From: Klebsiella oxytoca
Lineage (GTDB): Bacteria > Pseudomonadota > Gammaproteobacteria > Enterobacterales > Enterobacteriaceae
Assembly (NCBI RefSeq): GCF_009707385.1
Contig: NZ_CP046115.1
Coordinates: 4,340,001 to 4,404,000 of the forward strand
DNA length: 64,000 nt
Direction of reading: 5' to 3'
This document shows, piece after piece, positions 38,865 through 49,475 of the stretch. The position numbers were made by a program, and so were the translations under genes. Each line of letters starts with the position of its first letter. The stretch's first letter is position 1. Under the pieces are notes generated by a model that saw nothing but the letters and a program-made list of their open reading frames with translations, was not told the DNA's origin and ran no database searches.

Positions 38865-38920
38865 TTGCGTTTGCTGGAAAAACAGAATAAAAATACATTA
38901 ATTACGAATAATCATGCATT
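38865..38920 (+). promoter_or_regulatory. argA promoter overlapped by two ARG boxes
   Basis: TTGCGT (38865-38870) and TAAAAA (38888-38893), 17 bp apart, form a plausible promoter. Two 18-bp ARG boxes lie at 38882-38899 and 38903-38920, separated by the canonical 3 bp. Against the core TGAATWWWWATTCA, box 1 (AGAATAAAAATACA) matches 12 of 14 and box 2 (CGAATAATCATGCA) 11 of 14. ArgR with arginine should therefore repress argA, as in E. coli. Confidence 0.7.
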
Positions 38921-38931
38921 GAGGTTGTGCC

Positions 38932-40263
38932 ATGGTGAAGGAACGTCGCACCGAACTGGTAGAGGGATTCCGCCATTCTGTCCCCTATATTAACGCCCAT
39001 CGGGGTAAAACGTTTGTCATCATGCTGGGCGGAGAAGCTATCGAGCATGATAATTTTTCCAGCATAGTCAATGATATTGGCCTGCTCCACAGCCTGGGAA
39101 TTCGTCTGGTGGTGGTCTATGGCGCCCGCCCGCAAATTGACGCCAATCTGGCTGAACATCGCCACGAGCCGGTTTATCATAAACAAACCCGAGTGACTGA
39201 CGCCAAAACCCTTGAGCTGGTTAAGCAGGCGGCAGGTATGCTGCAGCTGGAAATTACCGCCCGCCTGTCGATGAGCCTCAACAATACCCCGCTGCAGGGC
39301 GCGCATATCAATGTGGTCAGCGGCAATTTCATTATCGCGCAGCCGTTGGGCGTGGATGACGGCGTGGATTACTGCCACAGCGGGCGCATCCGCCGTATTG
39401 ATGAAGAAGCTATTCACCGTCAGCTGGATAACGGCGCGATTGTGCTGATGGGCCCGGTGGCGGTGTCGGTCACCGGCGAAAGCTTTAACCTGACCTCCGA
39501 AGAGATTGCCACCCAGCTGGCGATTAAGCTGAAAGCCGAAAAGATGATTGGCTTCTGCTCATCGCAGGGGGTTTACAGCCAGGATGGCGAGATCGTCCCT
39601 GAGCTGTTTCCCAATGAAGCTCAGGCGCGGGTAGAAGAGATGGAGGCGGGCGAAGACTACAGCTCCGGGACGGTACGTTTCCTGCGCGGTGCGGTAAAAG
39701 CCTGCCGCAGCGGAGTGCGCCGCTGCCACCTGATAAGCTATCAGGAAAACGGCTCCCTCCTGCAAGAGCTGTTCTCGCGCGATGGGATCGGTACGCAGAT
39801 AGTGATGGAGAGCGCCGAGCAGATCCGTCGCGCGACCATTAACGATATCGGCGGCATCCTTGAGCTGATTAGCCCGCTGGAACAGCAGGGAATTCTGGTC
39901 AGGCGGTCGCGCGAACAGCTGGAGATGGAAATAGATAAATTCACCATTATTCAGCGCGACAACACGACTATCGCCTGCGCCGCGCTCTATCCGTTCCCGG
40001 AAGAGAGAATTGGCGAAATGGCCTGCGTAGCGGTGCATCCGGATTACCGTAGCTCTTCGCGCGGCGAAATGCTGCTCGAACGTATTGCCGCTCAGGCGAA
40101 ACAAATGGGCCTCAGTAAACTGTTTGTCCTCACTACCCGCAGCATTCACTGGTTCCAGGAGCGCGGGTTTACGCCGGTAGACGTCGACCTGTTGCCGGAG
40201 AGCAAGAAGCAGATGTATAACTACCAGCGCCGCTCAAAGGTGCTGATGGCAGATCTGGCCTGA
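38932..40263 (+). CDS. argA: ArgA, N-acetylglutamate synthase
   Basis: ArgA catalyses the first step of arginine synthesis, acetylation of glutamate by acetyl-CoA, and is feedback-inhibited by arginine. It has 443 residues, as in E. coli. The N-terminal amino-acid-kinase-like domain (about 1-285) has [12 protein letters not shown] and [11 protein letters not shown]. The C-terminal GNAT domain has [20 protein letters not shown], the acetyl-CoA loop, and [15 protein letters not shown]. The ATG follows GAGGTTGTGCC. Confidence 0.97.
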   Translation: MVKERRTELVEGFRHSVPYINAHRGKTFVIMLGGEAIEHDNFSSIVNDIGLLHSLGIRLVVVYGARPQIDANLAEHRHEPVYHKQTRVTDAKTLELVKQAAGMLQLEITARLSMSLNNTPLQGAHINVVSGNFIIAQPLGVDDGVDYCHSGRIRRIDEEAIHRQLDNGAIVLMGPVAVSVTGESFNLTSEEIATQLAIKLKAEKMIGFCSSQGVYSQDGEIVPELFPNEAQARVEEMEAGEDYSSGTVRFLRGAVKACRSGVRRCHLISYQENGSLLQELFSRDGIGTQIVMESAEQIRRATINDIGGILELISPLEQQGILVRRSREQLEMEIDKFTIIQRDNTTIACAALYPFPEERIGEMACVAVHPDYRSSSRGEMLLERIAAQAKQMGLSKLFVLTTRSIHWFQERGFTPVDVDLLPESKKQMYNYQRRSKVLMADLA

Positions 40264-40268
40264 TAATA

Positions 40269-40302
40269 TTATCCCCGGAAGCGCATCCGTAACCGGGGAT
40301 AA
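40269..40302 (+). terminator. Hairpin downstream of argA
   Basis: TTATCCCCGG at 40269-40278 pairs perfectly with CCGGGGATAA at 40293-40302, leaving a 14-base loop, 5 bp after the argA stop. It lacks a T run (AATCTCTCT follows), so it may be a weak or factor-assisted terminator or an mRNA-stabilising structure. Confidence 0.45.
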
Positions 40303-40412
40303 ATCTCTCTCGTCCAACAACCTGGTATTTTTTAATCTATTCCCCTGACCGCTGGCCTCGCTTATATTAGCTTAAGAACGGAGTTGCAATATAAGCACGG
40401 AGAGCAGCCTGA

Positions 40413-40727
40413 ATGATCCTTTCTGAAAACGATTCCCCTCGCTACAGGCGAATAATTGCCGCACTACTCTCTTTATATCCCTGGCTGCTGATGGTGTTGG
40501 TCTTTCTTAATGTCAGGGATAAACCCGCAGGCGGATTTTTCAGCGCAGGCGCGGCGTTTGCTTGCGCGCTGGCCGCCCTGTCATTCATTAATATTATTAT
40601 TTCCATAATTTTCATCATGCTGGTTAATGTATTTATCACGACCAGAGAAAAAGGAAACGCCGGTTATTTCTGGGCAATAAACTCTATTTCTTTATTGTGG
40701 ATAATTTCCCCGATATTTAATCTTTGA
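40413..40727 (+). CDS. Small integral membrane protein, unknown function (paralogue 1)
   Basis: I do not recognise this 104-residue protein. It shows about three hydrophobic helices (roughly residues 14-32, 44-73 and 84-102) with a charged N terminus. It is clearly related to the next gene product: both have LYPWLL after a basic N terminus, NV near residue 72 followed by KG, and the ending NSISLLW. GGAGAG lies 8 bases before the ATG. It sits between argA and recD, which are adjacent in E. coli. Confidence 0.7.
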   Translation: MILSENDSPRYRRIIAALLSLYPWLLMVLVFLNVRDKPAGGFFSAGAAFACALAALSFINIIISIIFIMLVNVFITTREKGNAGYFWAINSISLLWIISPIFNL

Positions 40728-40764
40728 GCGTTTCATTGCAAAACACAAAGGATGTGTACTCATT

Positions 40765-41076
40765 ATGCAGAAATCACCAAACTGGTTTGTGAAGAATATA
40801 AAGCTAATCGTCACCGTTATTGCGCTTTATCCCTGGCTACTCGTTCTGCTGATGATGATGGGCAGCAGCGGCGCTTCCGGAAGCGCCCTGGGAGCCGGGC
40901 TGTTCATTTTCTTTGTTTTCATCGTCCTGTCGATCGTTAACCTTGTGATTTCAACCCTGATTATCGTGGTGGCTAATGTCTCAACGCCTCCGATCCCCAA
41001 AGGCTCGGCAAAGTATTTTCTCGCCATGAATTCCATCTCGCTGCTATGGCTGATGCCTTTACTGGCGCCCTATTAG
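40765..41076 (+). CDS. Small integral membrane protein, unknown function (paralogue 2)
   Basis: This 103-residue protein has about three hydrophobic helices (roughly residues 13-33, 43-71 and 84-100). It shares ALYPWLL and NSISLLW and the spacing between them with the preceding gene product, so the two look like a tandem duplication. Its central region is Gly/Ser-rich (SSGASGSALGAG), which differs from its partner. The ribosome-binding site is poor: AGGA lies about 13 bases upstream of the ATG. It converges on recD. Confidence 0.7.
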   Translation: MQKSPNWFVKNIKLIVTVIALYPWLLVLLMMMGSSGASGSALGAGLFIFFVFIVLSIVNLVISTLIIVVANVSTPPIPKGSAKYFLAMNSISLLWLMPLLAPY

Positions 41077-41098
41077 CCGCCGGGCTCTCACCCGGCGG
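41077..41098. terminator. Hairpin between convergent small membrane gene and recD
   Basis: CCGCCGGG-ctctca-CCCGGCGG is a perfect eight-pair stem at 41077-41098. It covers the last codons of recD and the bases just after the stop of the forward gene. No T run follows on either strand, so it would be at best a weak bidirectional terminator. Confidence 0.4.
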
Positions 41099-42923
41099 AA
41101 AAAATATCCGCCAGTCCGCTGCGGCGTTCGGTACGCGCGACAACCGCCTGGGTCAGTACCTGTTCGTCAGCGTAGATCGACAGCTGCTGCTTAGCGCGGG
41201 TTATCGCGGTATAAACCAGTTCGCGGGTCACCAGCGGCACGCTGCGCGAAGGCAGGATCAGCGCCGCGTGATCGAACTCCGACCCCTGCGATTTATGCAC
41301 CGTCATCGCCCAGGCGGTATCGTGCTCCGGCAGACGGCTTGGCTGTACCGACTTGATGCTGCCATCGGGCAGCGGGAACCAGACGCGCAGGCCTTCGCCT
41401 CTTTCCAGCGCGATACCGATGTCGCCGTTAAACAGCCCCAGCGCGCTGTCGTTGCGGGAGATCATCACCGGGCGCCCCTCATACCAGCGCGAATGGCGCG
41501 GTAACGTAATCGCCCGCTTACGGTTGAGCATCTGCTCCAGCTGTTCATTAACTCCGCTGACGCCATACGGGCCCTCGCGCAGCGCACACAGCAGCTGGAA
41601 TTCGCCAAAAGCGGCGATCATTTCTTCGGGCTCTGCCCGGGCGCGCAGCAGCTGCAGGAAGCGGTCGTAGCCCGCCTGCGCCTGATTCAGCATCGCTTCA
41701 TATTCCTCGCTGGTACTGAGCGGATGCAGGGCAATATCGGCAAAAGATTGACGTAGCGTCTCCCTGACCGCCCGGCGTTCACCGCTGTTCACCGCCGAGG
41801 CCAGATGGCCGATACCGGAATGGCGACCGAAACGGTAGCTTTTCTGCAGCAGGCACAGGCTATCGCGGAGCGAACCGGCCATATTACCCTCGCCTGCCGG
41901 AACCGGCTGACCGGTTAACCGCGCGAGCTGCGCCGCCCGCTCCGGGGTATATCCAGCATTCACCCACGCGCAGATATCGCCCAGCACCGCACCGGCTTCT
42001 ACCGAAGCCAGCTGATCGCGATCGCCGAGGAAAATAACCCTTCCATGCGCAGGCAGCGCGTCGATCAGGCGCGACATCATCGGCAGGTCAATCATTGAGG
42101 CTTCATCTACTACCAGCACGTCAAGATGCAGCGGGTTACCGGCGTGATAGCGCATCCGCTGGCTTCCCGGCTGAGCGCCCAACAGGCGATGGAGAGTGCT
42201 TGCCTCGGTCGGCACCAGCGTTTTTTGTTCTTCGGTGAGCGGAAGACGGCGCAGCGCCGCGCCAAGAGACTCGGTCAGACGCGCGGCGGCTTTACCGGTC
42301 GGCGCCGCCAGGCGAATACGGCAGCGCGGGCTGGCGCTGGTCTGGATCAGCGCGGCCAGCAGTTTAGCGACGGTCGTAGTTTTACCGGTACCGGGGCCGC
42401 CGGAAATCACCGAAATCCGGCGGGTCAGGGCAACCGCAGCAGCTACTTTTTGCCAGTCAACTTCATCCCCCGGCGGAAAAAGCGCGTCGAGGGTCGCGGC
42501 CAGCCGGGTTTCATCAACGTCCAGAACCTGATTGGCTTCGTTAAAAAAGCGCGCGACGGTTAATTCGTTGCGCCACATCCGGTTGAGATAGAGCCGTTCG
42601 CCGCAGAGGATCATCGGCGCCGGTCGCTCACCGCGGCTGACCGCTTCAGAATCGAGCAGCAGCGGCAACCAGGTGTCCGGCTTACCTGTCAGTGCAAGGA
42701 GCTGCTGGCTTAGCTCTGCCGTTTTACCGTTCAGCAGTTCATCATCCTGGAGACGTGAGATCGGCAGGCAGACGTGCCCTTCACCGGCGTCGCGGCTGAG
42801 GATTGCGGCGGTCAGCTTCACCGCCGGATGCGCTTCTTGCGCCACCATGAGCGCAAACTGGACATCCAGCGGGCGCAGCAGGCGCTGTTCAACCGCCTGC
42901 AGTAAAAGTTCATCTATGGTCAT
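41088..42923 (-). CDS. recD: RecD, exonuclease V alpha subunit (5'-3' helicase)
   Basis: RecD is the fast 5'-3' helicase of the RecBCD enzyme, which processes double-strand breaks and is regulated at Chi. It has 611 residues. Walker A is GGPGTGKT at residues 175-182, [12 protein letters not shown] is motif II, and the C-terminal helicase motifs include [13 protein letters not shown] and [11 protein letters not shown]. The start overlaps the recB stop by 4 bp, as in E. coli. Confidence 0.97.
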   Translation of the reverse strand: MTIDELLLQAVEQRLLRPLDVQFALMVAQEAHPAVKLTAAILSRDAGEGHVCLPISRLQDDELLNGKTAELSQQLLALTGKPDTWLPLLLDSEAVSRGERPAPMILCGERLYLNRMWRNELTVARFFNEANQVLDVDETRLAATLDALFPPGDEVDWQKVAAAVALTRRISVISGGPGTGKTTTVAKLLAALIQTSASPRCRIRLAAPTGKAAARLTESLGAALRRLPLTEEQKTLVPTEASTLHRLLGAQPGSQRMRYHAGNPLHLDVLVVDEASMIDLPMMSRLIDALPAHGRVIFLGDRDQLASVEAGAVLGDICAWVNAGYTPERAAQLARLTGQPVPAGEGNMAGSLRDSLCLLQKSYRFGRHSGIGHLASAVNSGERRAVRETLRQSFADIALHPLSTSEEYEAMLNQAQAGYDRFLQLLRARAEPEEMIAAFGEFQLLCALREGPYGVSGVNEQLEQMLNRKRAITLPRHSRWYEGRPVMISRNDSALGLFNGDIGIALERGEGLRVWFPLPDGSIKSVQPSRLPEHDTAWAMTVHKSQGSEFDHAALILPSRSVPLVTRELVYTAITRAKQQLSIYADEQVLTQAVVARTERRSGLADIFSAG

Positions 42924-45900
42924 AGGGCAACCTCCTGCGTTTCCCCGGCAAACAGCGCATCGAGGCCGTCAATCAGCGGTCGCGCTGGACGCGTGGTGAA
43001 AATACCCTGCCCGCCGTCCTGCCCGTCCATGCCGCGTAAAAAAAGATAAATAACGCCGCCAAAATGGCGTTCATAGTCATAATCGGCAATACGGTGGCGT
43101 AAATATCGGTGCAACGCCAGGCTATAGAGCTGATACTGCAAATCGTAACGATGCGAACGCATTGCCTCTTTCATCGCCTCCTGGGTATAGGCATCGCGGT
43201 TTTCCCCCAGCCAGTTAGATTTGTAATCCAGCAGATAATAGCGGCCATCATGGCGAAACACTAAGTCAATAAATCCCTTCAACATGCCGCGTACCTGGCG
43301 AAAATCGAGCGCTGGGGTATCCACGGAGAGCGGATCGTACTGGCGAATCAGCGCATCCAGGCGCAGGGGATCCAGCGGCCGTTCAATGGGTAGATAAAAA
43401 GCCATCTCCACCTGTTTATCGCGCTCGCTCAGCTGATTCAGGGCGATCTCCGCTCCCGGCAGGCGAGTGCGCAGCACGCCGTCGAGCCACTCGGTCAGCA
43501 CCGGTGTCCACTTTTCCTCGAAGCCGCTAAGCTGAAGCTTTTCCGCCATCCAGTCGGCGGGTACCGGCTGGGTAAAATCAATATCTTCAAACAGGCTGTG
43601 CAGAAACGTTCCCGGCGATGCGCCGCGCGGGAACTGGTGCGGCGTAAGCTGCGGCTCCTCCGCCACCTCACCGACTCCGGCGGCATCGACATCCAGACGC
43701 GGCAGCAGATCCTGCGCCGCACTGTGCCCATTTTGCTGCAGGCCAGAGTAGCTGGTGACTCGCCAGTCATCGACCACCGAACGTTCGAGCATCCTGGCCG
43801 AAAGCGGCGGCAGTTCCGCTCTCGGTGCCTGCCACGGGCTCTGTACGGCCACATCCGGGATCTGTAGAGCAATGTCGCCGCGGCAGAACGCCTGCAGGCG
43901 CGCCATCAGCCCCGCGGCATCCATCGCTTCCCCACCCTGCAGCAGGCGACCCAGCGCGCTGTGGTGAAAATCGCTGGCGCCGGGCTTATCGCTGCGACGG
44001 GTACTGAGCGGCGCAACGCCAAGGCTGCAGTGCCAGACCGCACGGGTCAGCGCCACGTACAGCAGACGTAAGTCTTCCGCCAGACGTTCGGCCTCCGCCA
44101 GCTCCAGGCTGCCCTCATCCTGACCAAGGTCGAGCACGGCGGCAAAGGTTTTTCTGTCATGATAAAACGCCTGATCCTGTTTACGGAAACGCGCAATAAA
44201 CGGCAGCCAGACCAGCGGATACTCCAGCCCTTTCGATTTGTGGATGGTGACAATCTGCACCAGGTGTTTATCGCTCTCCAGGCGCATCTGCTGGCTGGAG
44301 GCGTTGCTATCCGGCTCGGCAATATGCTGCGCCAGCCAGCGCACCAGCGCATGTTCGCTCTCCAGCTGGTTCGCCGCCTCCTGAAGCAGCTCGCTGATAT
44401 GCAGGATATCGGTCAGACGCCGCTCGCCGCCGCTGGTCGCCAGCAGATTTTCAGCGATGCGCCGCGCGGTCATCAGCGCGCGCAGCATCGGCATCACGCC
44501 GCGCTGGCGCCAGATTTGCCGGTAGCCGCTAAACTCCTCTACCAGCGCATCCCACGCCCGTTCGTCGTGATTGAGGTTTTCAATATCCTGCGCATTGAGG
44601 CCGAACATTGAGGTCGCCAGCGCGCTGCGCAGGGTATTTTCACGCTCGGGGGCCAGCACCGCCTGCAGCAGCCACAGCAGCTCCTGCGCCTCCGGCGTTT
44701 CAAATACGCTATCGCGGTTGGAAAGATACACGGAAGGAATCGACAGCAGCTGAAGGGCATCGCGAATTAATGACGCCTCCTGACGGTTACGCACCAGCAC
44801 CGTGATATCAGAAGCCCGCACCGGCTCCGCCTTTTCGCCGCGCCACAGCAGCGCCTTACCCTGCTGGCCCGCGCTGAGCCAGTCGCGAATTTGCGCCGCG
44901 CACAGCTGAGCCATAAATGCCTGGTAGTCTCCTGAGCCCACGGCCTCGCCCGACATCAGCCAGATGTTCATCGCCGGCACCGCCGCATCATCCACGGTAA
45001 AGCGCAGCCCCTGATTTTTCTCGGCCGATTTCACCGGCAGGAACGGGATTTCGCGAAACATAAAAGGGTTATCGCTGAGGCTAAACAGACGATTAACGCT
45101 GTCAACCATCCCCGGCGCGGAGCGCCAGTTGGTATCAAGCGTATAGTGGGCGGTGACGTCCCCGCGCGCCTTCATATAGGTAAAAATATCCGCGCCGCGG
45201 AAGGCATAAATAGCCTGTTTGGGGTCGCCAATCAGCAGCAGCGCGGTATCGGCCTGCCGCCGCCAGATACGCCGAAAAATTCGGTACTGCTGTGGGTCGG
45301 TATCCTGGAATTCATCGATCATTGCGACCGGAAAGCGTTGCCGAATCGCGCTCGCCAGCGCTTCTCCGCTTTCTCCGCGCAGGGCGTCATCCAGGCGGCT
45401 GAGCATGTCGTCAAAGCCCAGCTCACCGCGACGACGTTTCTCCCGCGCTACCGTATCGCGAATTTCGACCATCGCCCGGGCGATCACCAGATCGGTTAAG
45501 GTCAACGGTGTCGTCAGCAGCTCTTCTACCGCGCTGAATAATGGGTGTACCGGCGGCGCGCCGTCCGCTTTGGTGCGCTCAAGCAGGAAGGCCTGAGAGA
45601 ACTTTTCCAGCGCATCCGGGAGCTGGTAGCTCAGGGTCTCTTCCTGCGCCCAGGCATTCACTTTCTCCAGCCATTTTCCCTGGTTGCCGCGATTGAACTT
45701 ACGCCGGTCGAGGCCGGAATTTTCCAGCACCGCCTCAACCTCACCCGCCTGTTCCAGCCACTGCTGCTTAAGCGCGTTAATACGCTCGATAATTTGCTGA
45801 TGGCGTTCAGCCAGCGTTTCTTCGGCGGGTGGCGGAGATTTAAGCTGCGGCGCTTCCCCCTGTAGCCAGCGGTCGATGGATTTCAGCAGATCGCGCGGCC

Positions 45901-46465
45901 CTTTCCACGCCTCGTGAATAACCGCGGCGATATCGCGCGGTAGCGGATAACAGTGACGACGCCAGAAGTCAGCGCAGGCCTGATAGCGCAGACGAGATTC
46001 ATCCTCAATCAGCTGCTGTTCGAACAGCATTCCCGATTCAAAGGCGTTAAGGCTCAGCATCCGCTGACAGAAGCCGTGAATGGTAAACACCGCCGCTTCG
46101 TCCATCTGGCGCTCGGCCAGCAACAGCGTTTGCGCCGCCTGGTTTTTATCGGCGATTTCCGCCAGCAGCCTGGCGTAAAGAGGATCTTCGGTACTGCCGC
46201 GCAGGCAAGCGATGCGCAGCTCGTGGATGTTGCTGCGAATACGCCCGCGCAGCTCTTCGGTCGCCGCTTCGGTAAAGGTCACCACCAGCAGCTCTTCAAC
46301 GCTGACCTGCCGGGGAAAGGCGGCTTCACCGCCCAGCCCCAGCAATAGCCGCAGATAGAGTGCGGCGATGGTAAAGGTTTTTCCGGTGCCCGCAGAGGCT
46401 TCTATCAGGCGCTCGCCCGTCAGGGGCAAGCGCAGGGGGTCAAGAGACTCGGCGGTTTCGGTCAT
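42920..46465 (-). CDS. recB: RecB, exonuclease V beta subunit (3'-5' helicase and nuclease)
   Basis: RecB is the 3'-5' helicase and sole nuclease of RecBCD and loads RecA after Chi. It has 1181 residues. The superfamily 1 Walker A motif is ASAGTGKT (residues 23-30), with [11 protein letters not shown] and [14 protein letters not shown] as later helicase motifs. The C-terminal nuclease domain carries [12 protein letters not shown], whose Asp and Lys are catalytic in E. coli. It overlaps ptrA and recD by 4 bp each. Confidence 0.97.
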   Translation of the reverse strand: MTETAESLDPLRLPLTGERLIEASAGTGKTFTIAALYLRLLLGLGGEAAFPRQVSVEELLVVTFTEAATEELRGRIRSNIHELRIACLRGSTEDPLYARLLAEIADKNQAAQTLLLAERQMDEAAVFTIHGFCQRMLSLNAFESGMLFEQQLIEDESRLRYQACADFWRRHCYPLPRDIAAVIHEAWKGPRDLLKSIDRWLQGEAPQLKSPPPAEETLAERHQQIIERINALKQQWLEQAGEVEAVLENSGLDRRKFNRGNQGKWLEKVNAWAQEETLSYQLPDALEKFSQAFLLERTKADGAPPVHPLFSAVEELLTTPLTLTDLVIARAMVEIRDTVAREKRRRGELGFDDMLSRLDDALRGESGEALASAIRQRFPVAMIDEFQDTDPQQYRIFRRIWRRQADTALLLIGDPKQAIYAFRGADIFTYMKARGDVTAHYTLDTNWRSAPGMVDSVNRLFSLSDNPFMFREIPFLPVKSAEKNQGLRFTVDDAAVPAMNIWLMSGEAVGSGDYQAFMAQLCAAQIRDWLSAGQQGKALLWRGEKAEPVRASDITVLVRNRQEASLIRDALQLLSIPSVYLSNRDSVFETPEAQELLWLLQAVLAPERENTLRSALATSMFGLNAQDIENLNHDERAWDALVEEFSGYRQIWRQRGVMPMLRALMTARRIAENLLATSGGERRLTDILHISELLQEAANQLESEHALVRWLAQHIAEPDSNASSQQMRLESDKHLVQIVTIHKSKGLEYPLVWLPFIARFRKQDQAFYHDRKTFAAVLDLGQDEGSLELAEAERLAEDLRLLYVALTRAVWHCSLGVAPLSTRRSDKPGASDFHHSALGRLLQGGEAMDAAGLMARLQAFCRGDIALQIPDVAVQSPWQAPRAELPPLSARMLERSVVDDWRVTSYSGLQQNGHSAAQDLLPRLDVDAAGVGEVAEEPQLTPHQFPRGASPGTFLHSLFEDIDFTQPVPADWMAEKLQLSGFEEKWTPVLTEWLDGVLRTRLPGAEIALNQLSERDKQVEMAFYLPIERPLDPLRLDALIRQYDPLSVDTPALDFRQVRGMLKGFIDLVFRHDGRYYLLDYKSNWLGENRDAYTQEAMKEAMRSHRYDLQYQLYSLALHRYLRHRIADYDYERHFGGVIYLFLRGMDGQDGGQGIFTTRPARPLIDGLDALFAGETQEVAL

Positions 46466-49347
46466 TCATTCTCTCGCATCAGGGGTAAGGATTTCTGCAA
46501 TGCGCTGACGTTCTCCCAGACTTTGCCATCATGCGGATGTGCATATTCCACCTTGCCATTCTGGCTACCGGAAATCTGGGAGAGAATTGCCATGCCCTGC
46601 GGATCCACCACCGTCTGATGGAAGAAGTCGGCAAGCTTTTGCGGCGTCAGCAGTTTAATCTGAGCCACTACTTTATCACGTGAATCGAAATGCATATTAC
46701 CGCGATCGAAATCTTTGCTTAGCTTAGATGCTTCATCGCTCAGCGTTTGCGGCGCTTGCTGCATCTGGCTGATAACCGCCTGCTGAATCTGCGCAAACTC
46801 TTCCGGCTTCATTGCCCGCAGTTTGGCTTCCGCCGTCGGGAAGAAGGCCTGGAAGCGCTGCCAGAGGAATGCTGGCTGCTTGTCATTGCTTTGCAGCAGG
46901 AAGCCCATTCCCCACTGGCGGCCGACGTTCATCGAGAAAGCAAAGACCGCATAGCCCAGCTGTTCTTCGGTACGCAGCTGGTTATAAAACCACGGCTGCA
47001 CGATTTGCCCGAGAAGAGAACTTGCGGCAGAGCTGGTATATTCGTCCACGTTCGGCGGCGCGAAGACGGCGGCCAGCGCGGAATCGGTGCTGTTGCCCGC
47101 TTTTTCAAAAATCGCCAGCTGTTTGCTGTCTATCAGGACATCTTTGTTACGGCACCATTCGTTACCGTCCGCTCCCAGCTGTTTTTGGATCTGTCGCGCC
47201 ATGGCGGTTGATTGATCGGCGGTAAGATTACCAATCACCAACAGCTCCGGACGCCCTTTCGCTTTGAGATTATCGCGGTATTCCAGCACCTCTTTCAGCG
47301 TAATAGAGGGCAGCAGCGCCCGGCGATCTTCACGCCGGAAGTACGGCACCTGAGAAACCATCTGTATCGGCATAATCGCCTGGTCGTAGGCTTTGCCTTT
47401 GTCCGCCGAATCCATCATCTGAGCGTACCAGGATTTGGCCTGCTCCAGCTGTTCTTCGGTAGGCGTATAGCTAAAGTAGCCATCGAGCAGCGCGTTAAAC
47501 AGCTCCGGCAGATGCTGCGTATAGCCGTTGGCGTTCACCATCAGTCCATTATTAGCACCGGTAGAGAAGCTAATCCCCCCGACTGCCGCCTGGTTGCTAA
47601 GCTGGTCAAGCGCAATACCCGCCAGATAATCATTGAGGGCAAACATTACCTGACGGCGGGCGCTATCCATCGCCTGCGGGTTACGCAGCACCAGCGAAAT
47701 ATCCGCTTTCGGCTCGCTGGCAAAGTACTGGCTCGGCGCGTAAATCACCCGCAGCGTTGGTTCATCAACAATCAGCTGCGGATGCGGGTAAGACCTGTCG
47801 CTTTTGATTAAAGTGAAATCGTCCGGGATATAGGGATTCAGCACCGGCAGCTTGAGATCGATAGCGCTGGATTTCTGCTGCCAGTCGGCAAAAGTCTGCT
47901 CGCTGATTTTGTCCACCTCGTAGGGCGCATTAACGAAATAGGCGGTTTTGTTATGCGGCTCTTGCGGGCTGATATACCAGATACGGGCATTTTGCGGCGT
48001 CATCATCGCCAGGCGGTCTTTGATCGCCTGCGGATCGTAGCGATCGGCGATATTGACCACGTCCAGCGTATGTTCGACCGGCACGCGGATCATGGTGTCC
48101 GCCAGCCATTCGACGTAATCCATATTGCGGTTAATAGACGGATAGCGGAAGTCGAGCGCCAGCACGTGGGCAAGTTCATCAAAATAGCGTTTATCAATTC
48201 CCTGGCTACGCAGCAGATTCAGGTAGCTGAAGATAGCCGCGGTGACTTCATCGCGGTGCGCCAGCCCTTTATCCGTCAGAGTAGCGGAAATGGCCAGCAC
48301 CCCGCTGTTGCCGTTGACCACCGGGTCGGAGTCCGCGCGAATGCCTTCAACCAGCCCCTGCTTTTGCAGCCAGTCAGAGAGCGTACCGGGACTGCGGTTG
48401 CCTATCATGTAGGTAACCAGCTCGTCGGTTTTGCTGCGGAACTTATCGCTATTGTTATCAATGCGAAATTCCACGCGCAGCACTTTGCGCGGCATCGCCG
48501 GAACATAGTGAATGATGATGCCCTTTTGCGCATCGGTCACCACCGGGACGGTAATTTCCGGTTTGCTGATATCGTGGTTCGGCACGCGACCGTAGGTAGC
48601 CGCTGCGATGCCGGCCAGCTCCGGTAGAGGCTTGTTGCTGTAGATCACCGCTTTCATCAGGTTGGCGGAGTACCAGCTATCGCGAAAAGCGTGCAGCGCA
48701 TCAAGCACTGGTTTACTAGGCTTGTCGCTCAGCGTCTCAAGGTTACCGCCGGAAAACTGCGAACCGGGGTGCGCCGGGTTGATGGTTTCTGCGCTGACCT
48801 GCGCCATCCGCATCCCGTCGCGGGTTCGCGCCATCGTTAGCTCCGCATTAACCGCATTACGCTCGCGATCGGCATATTTTTTATCCAGCAGCGGCGCGGC
48901 GATGGCGTCGGCCAGGCGATCGACCGCCCCGTCGAGGGCATCGTTTTCCACTTCAAGATAAAACGCGGTGCGATACGGCGCGGTACTGGCGTTGTGGCTG
49001 CCGCCGTGCATTTTGAGGTATTCGGCGAGGCTGTCTGCCTGGGGATACTTTTTCGACCCCATCAGCGTCATATGCTCCAGGAAGTGGGCCAGCCCCTGAT
49101 GCTCTGCGGGATCCTGCAGCGACCCCACGGGAACGACCAGCGCCGACAGCGATTTAACCGCCTGGGGATCGGAAACCAGCAAAACCACCATGCCGTTATC
49201 GAGGCGAATCGCCTGATATTGCCGGGTATCTTTTTCGCTTTTACGGATGGTTTCCTGAATCGGTTGCCATCCGGTGTCTGCCTGACTTAACGGCGCCCAG
49301 AGGGCGGCCAGTACAACAATAACCTTGAACCATAAACTGCGGGGCAT
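46462..49347 (-). CDS. ptrA: PtrA, pitrilysin (protease III), periplasmic zinc endopeptidase
   Basis: PtrA is a periplasmic M16 metalloprotease that degrades small peptides. It has 961 residues. A signal peptide occupies about residues 1-23 (cleavage after LSQA). The inverted zinc motif HFLEH is at residues 88-92, with His88, Glu91 and His92 in the E. coli positions. It lies inside the rec cluster between recC and recB and overlaps recB by 4 bp; no role for it in recombination is known. Confidence 0.97.
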   Translation of the reverse strand: MPRSLWFKVIVVLAALWAPLSQADTGWQPIQETIRKSEKDTRQYQAIRLDNGMVVLLVSDPQAVKSLSALVVPVGSLQDPAEHQGLAHFLEHMTLMGSKKYPQADSLAEYLKMHGGSHNASTAPYRTAFYLEVENDALDGAVDRLADAIAAPLLDKKYADRERNAVNAELTMARTRDGMRMAQVSAETINPAHPGSQFSGGNLETLSDKPSKPVLDALHAFRDSWYSANLMKAVIYSNKPLPELAGIAAATYGRVPNHDISKPEITVPVVTDAQKGIIIHYVPAMPRKVLRVEFRIDNNSDKFRSKTDELVTYMIGNRSPGTLSDWLQKQGLVEGIRADSDPVVNGNSGVLAISATLTDKGLAHRDEVTAAIFSYLNLLRSQGIDKRYFDELAHVLALDFRYPSINRNMDYVEWLADTMIRVPVEHTLDVVNIADRYDPQAIKDRLAMMTPQNARIWYISPQEPHNKTAYFVNAPYEVDKISEQTFADWQQKSSAIDLKLPVLNPYIPDDFTLIKSDRSYPHPQLIVDEPTLRVIYAPSQYFASEPKADISLVLRNPQAMDSARRQVMFALNDYLAGIALDQLSNQAAVGGISFSTGANNGLMVNANGYTQHLPELFNALLDGYFSYTPTEEQLEQAKSWYAQMMDSADKGKAYDQAIMPIQMVSQVPYFRREDRRALLPSITLKEVLEYRDNLKAKGRPELLVIGNLTADQSTAMARQIQKQLGADGNEWCRNKDVLIDSKQLAIFEKAGNSTDSALAAVFAPPNVDEYTSSAASSLLGQIVQPWFYNQLRTEEQLGYAVFAFSMNVGRQWGMGFLLQSNDKQPAFLWQRFQAFFPTAEAKLRAMKPEEFAQIQQAVISQMQQAPQTLSDEASKLSKDFDRGNMHFDSRDKVVAQIKLLTPQKLADFFHQTVVDPQGMAILSQISGSQNGKVEYAHPHDGKVWENVSALQKSLPLMRENE

Positions 49348-49426
49348 TCACGGACCTCATCATTAACAAACCTGGCGCTGCACAATATGCAGCTTTTATC
49401 AAACATCAGTCCGTGATTCGTTGAGC

Positions 49427-49456
49427 ATCATAAATGAAGTACCATCTATTGCGCAA
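49427..49456 (-). promoter_or_regulatory. Candidate ptrA-recB-recD promoter
   Basis: On the reverse strand TTGCGC and TATGAT are separated by 18 bp, about 80 bp upstream of the ptrA ATG in the 128-bp recC-ptrA gap. It fits the sigma-70 pattern moderately. No terminator for recC is visible in this gap. Confidence 0.4.
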
Positions 49457-49475
49457 TTTTTATACTATTACAATG

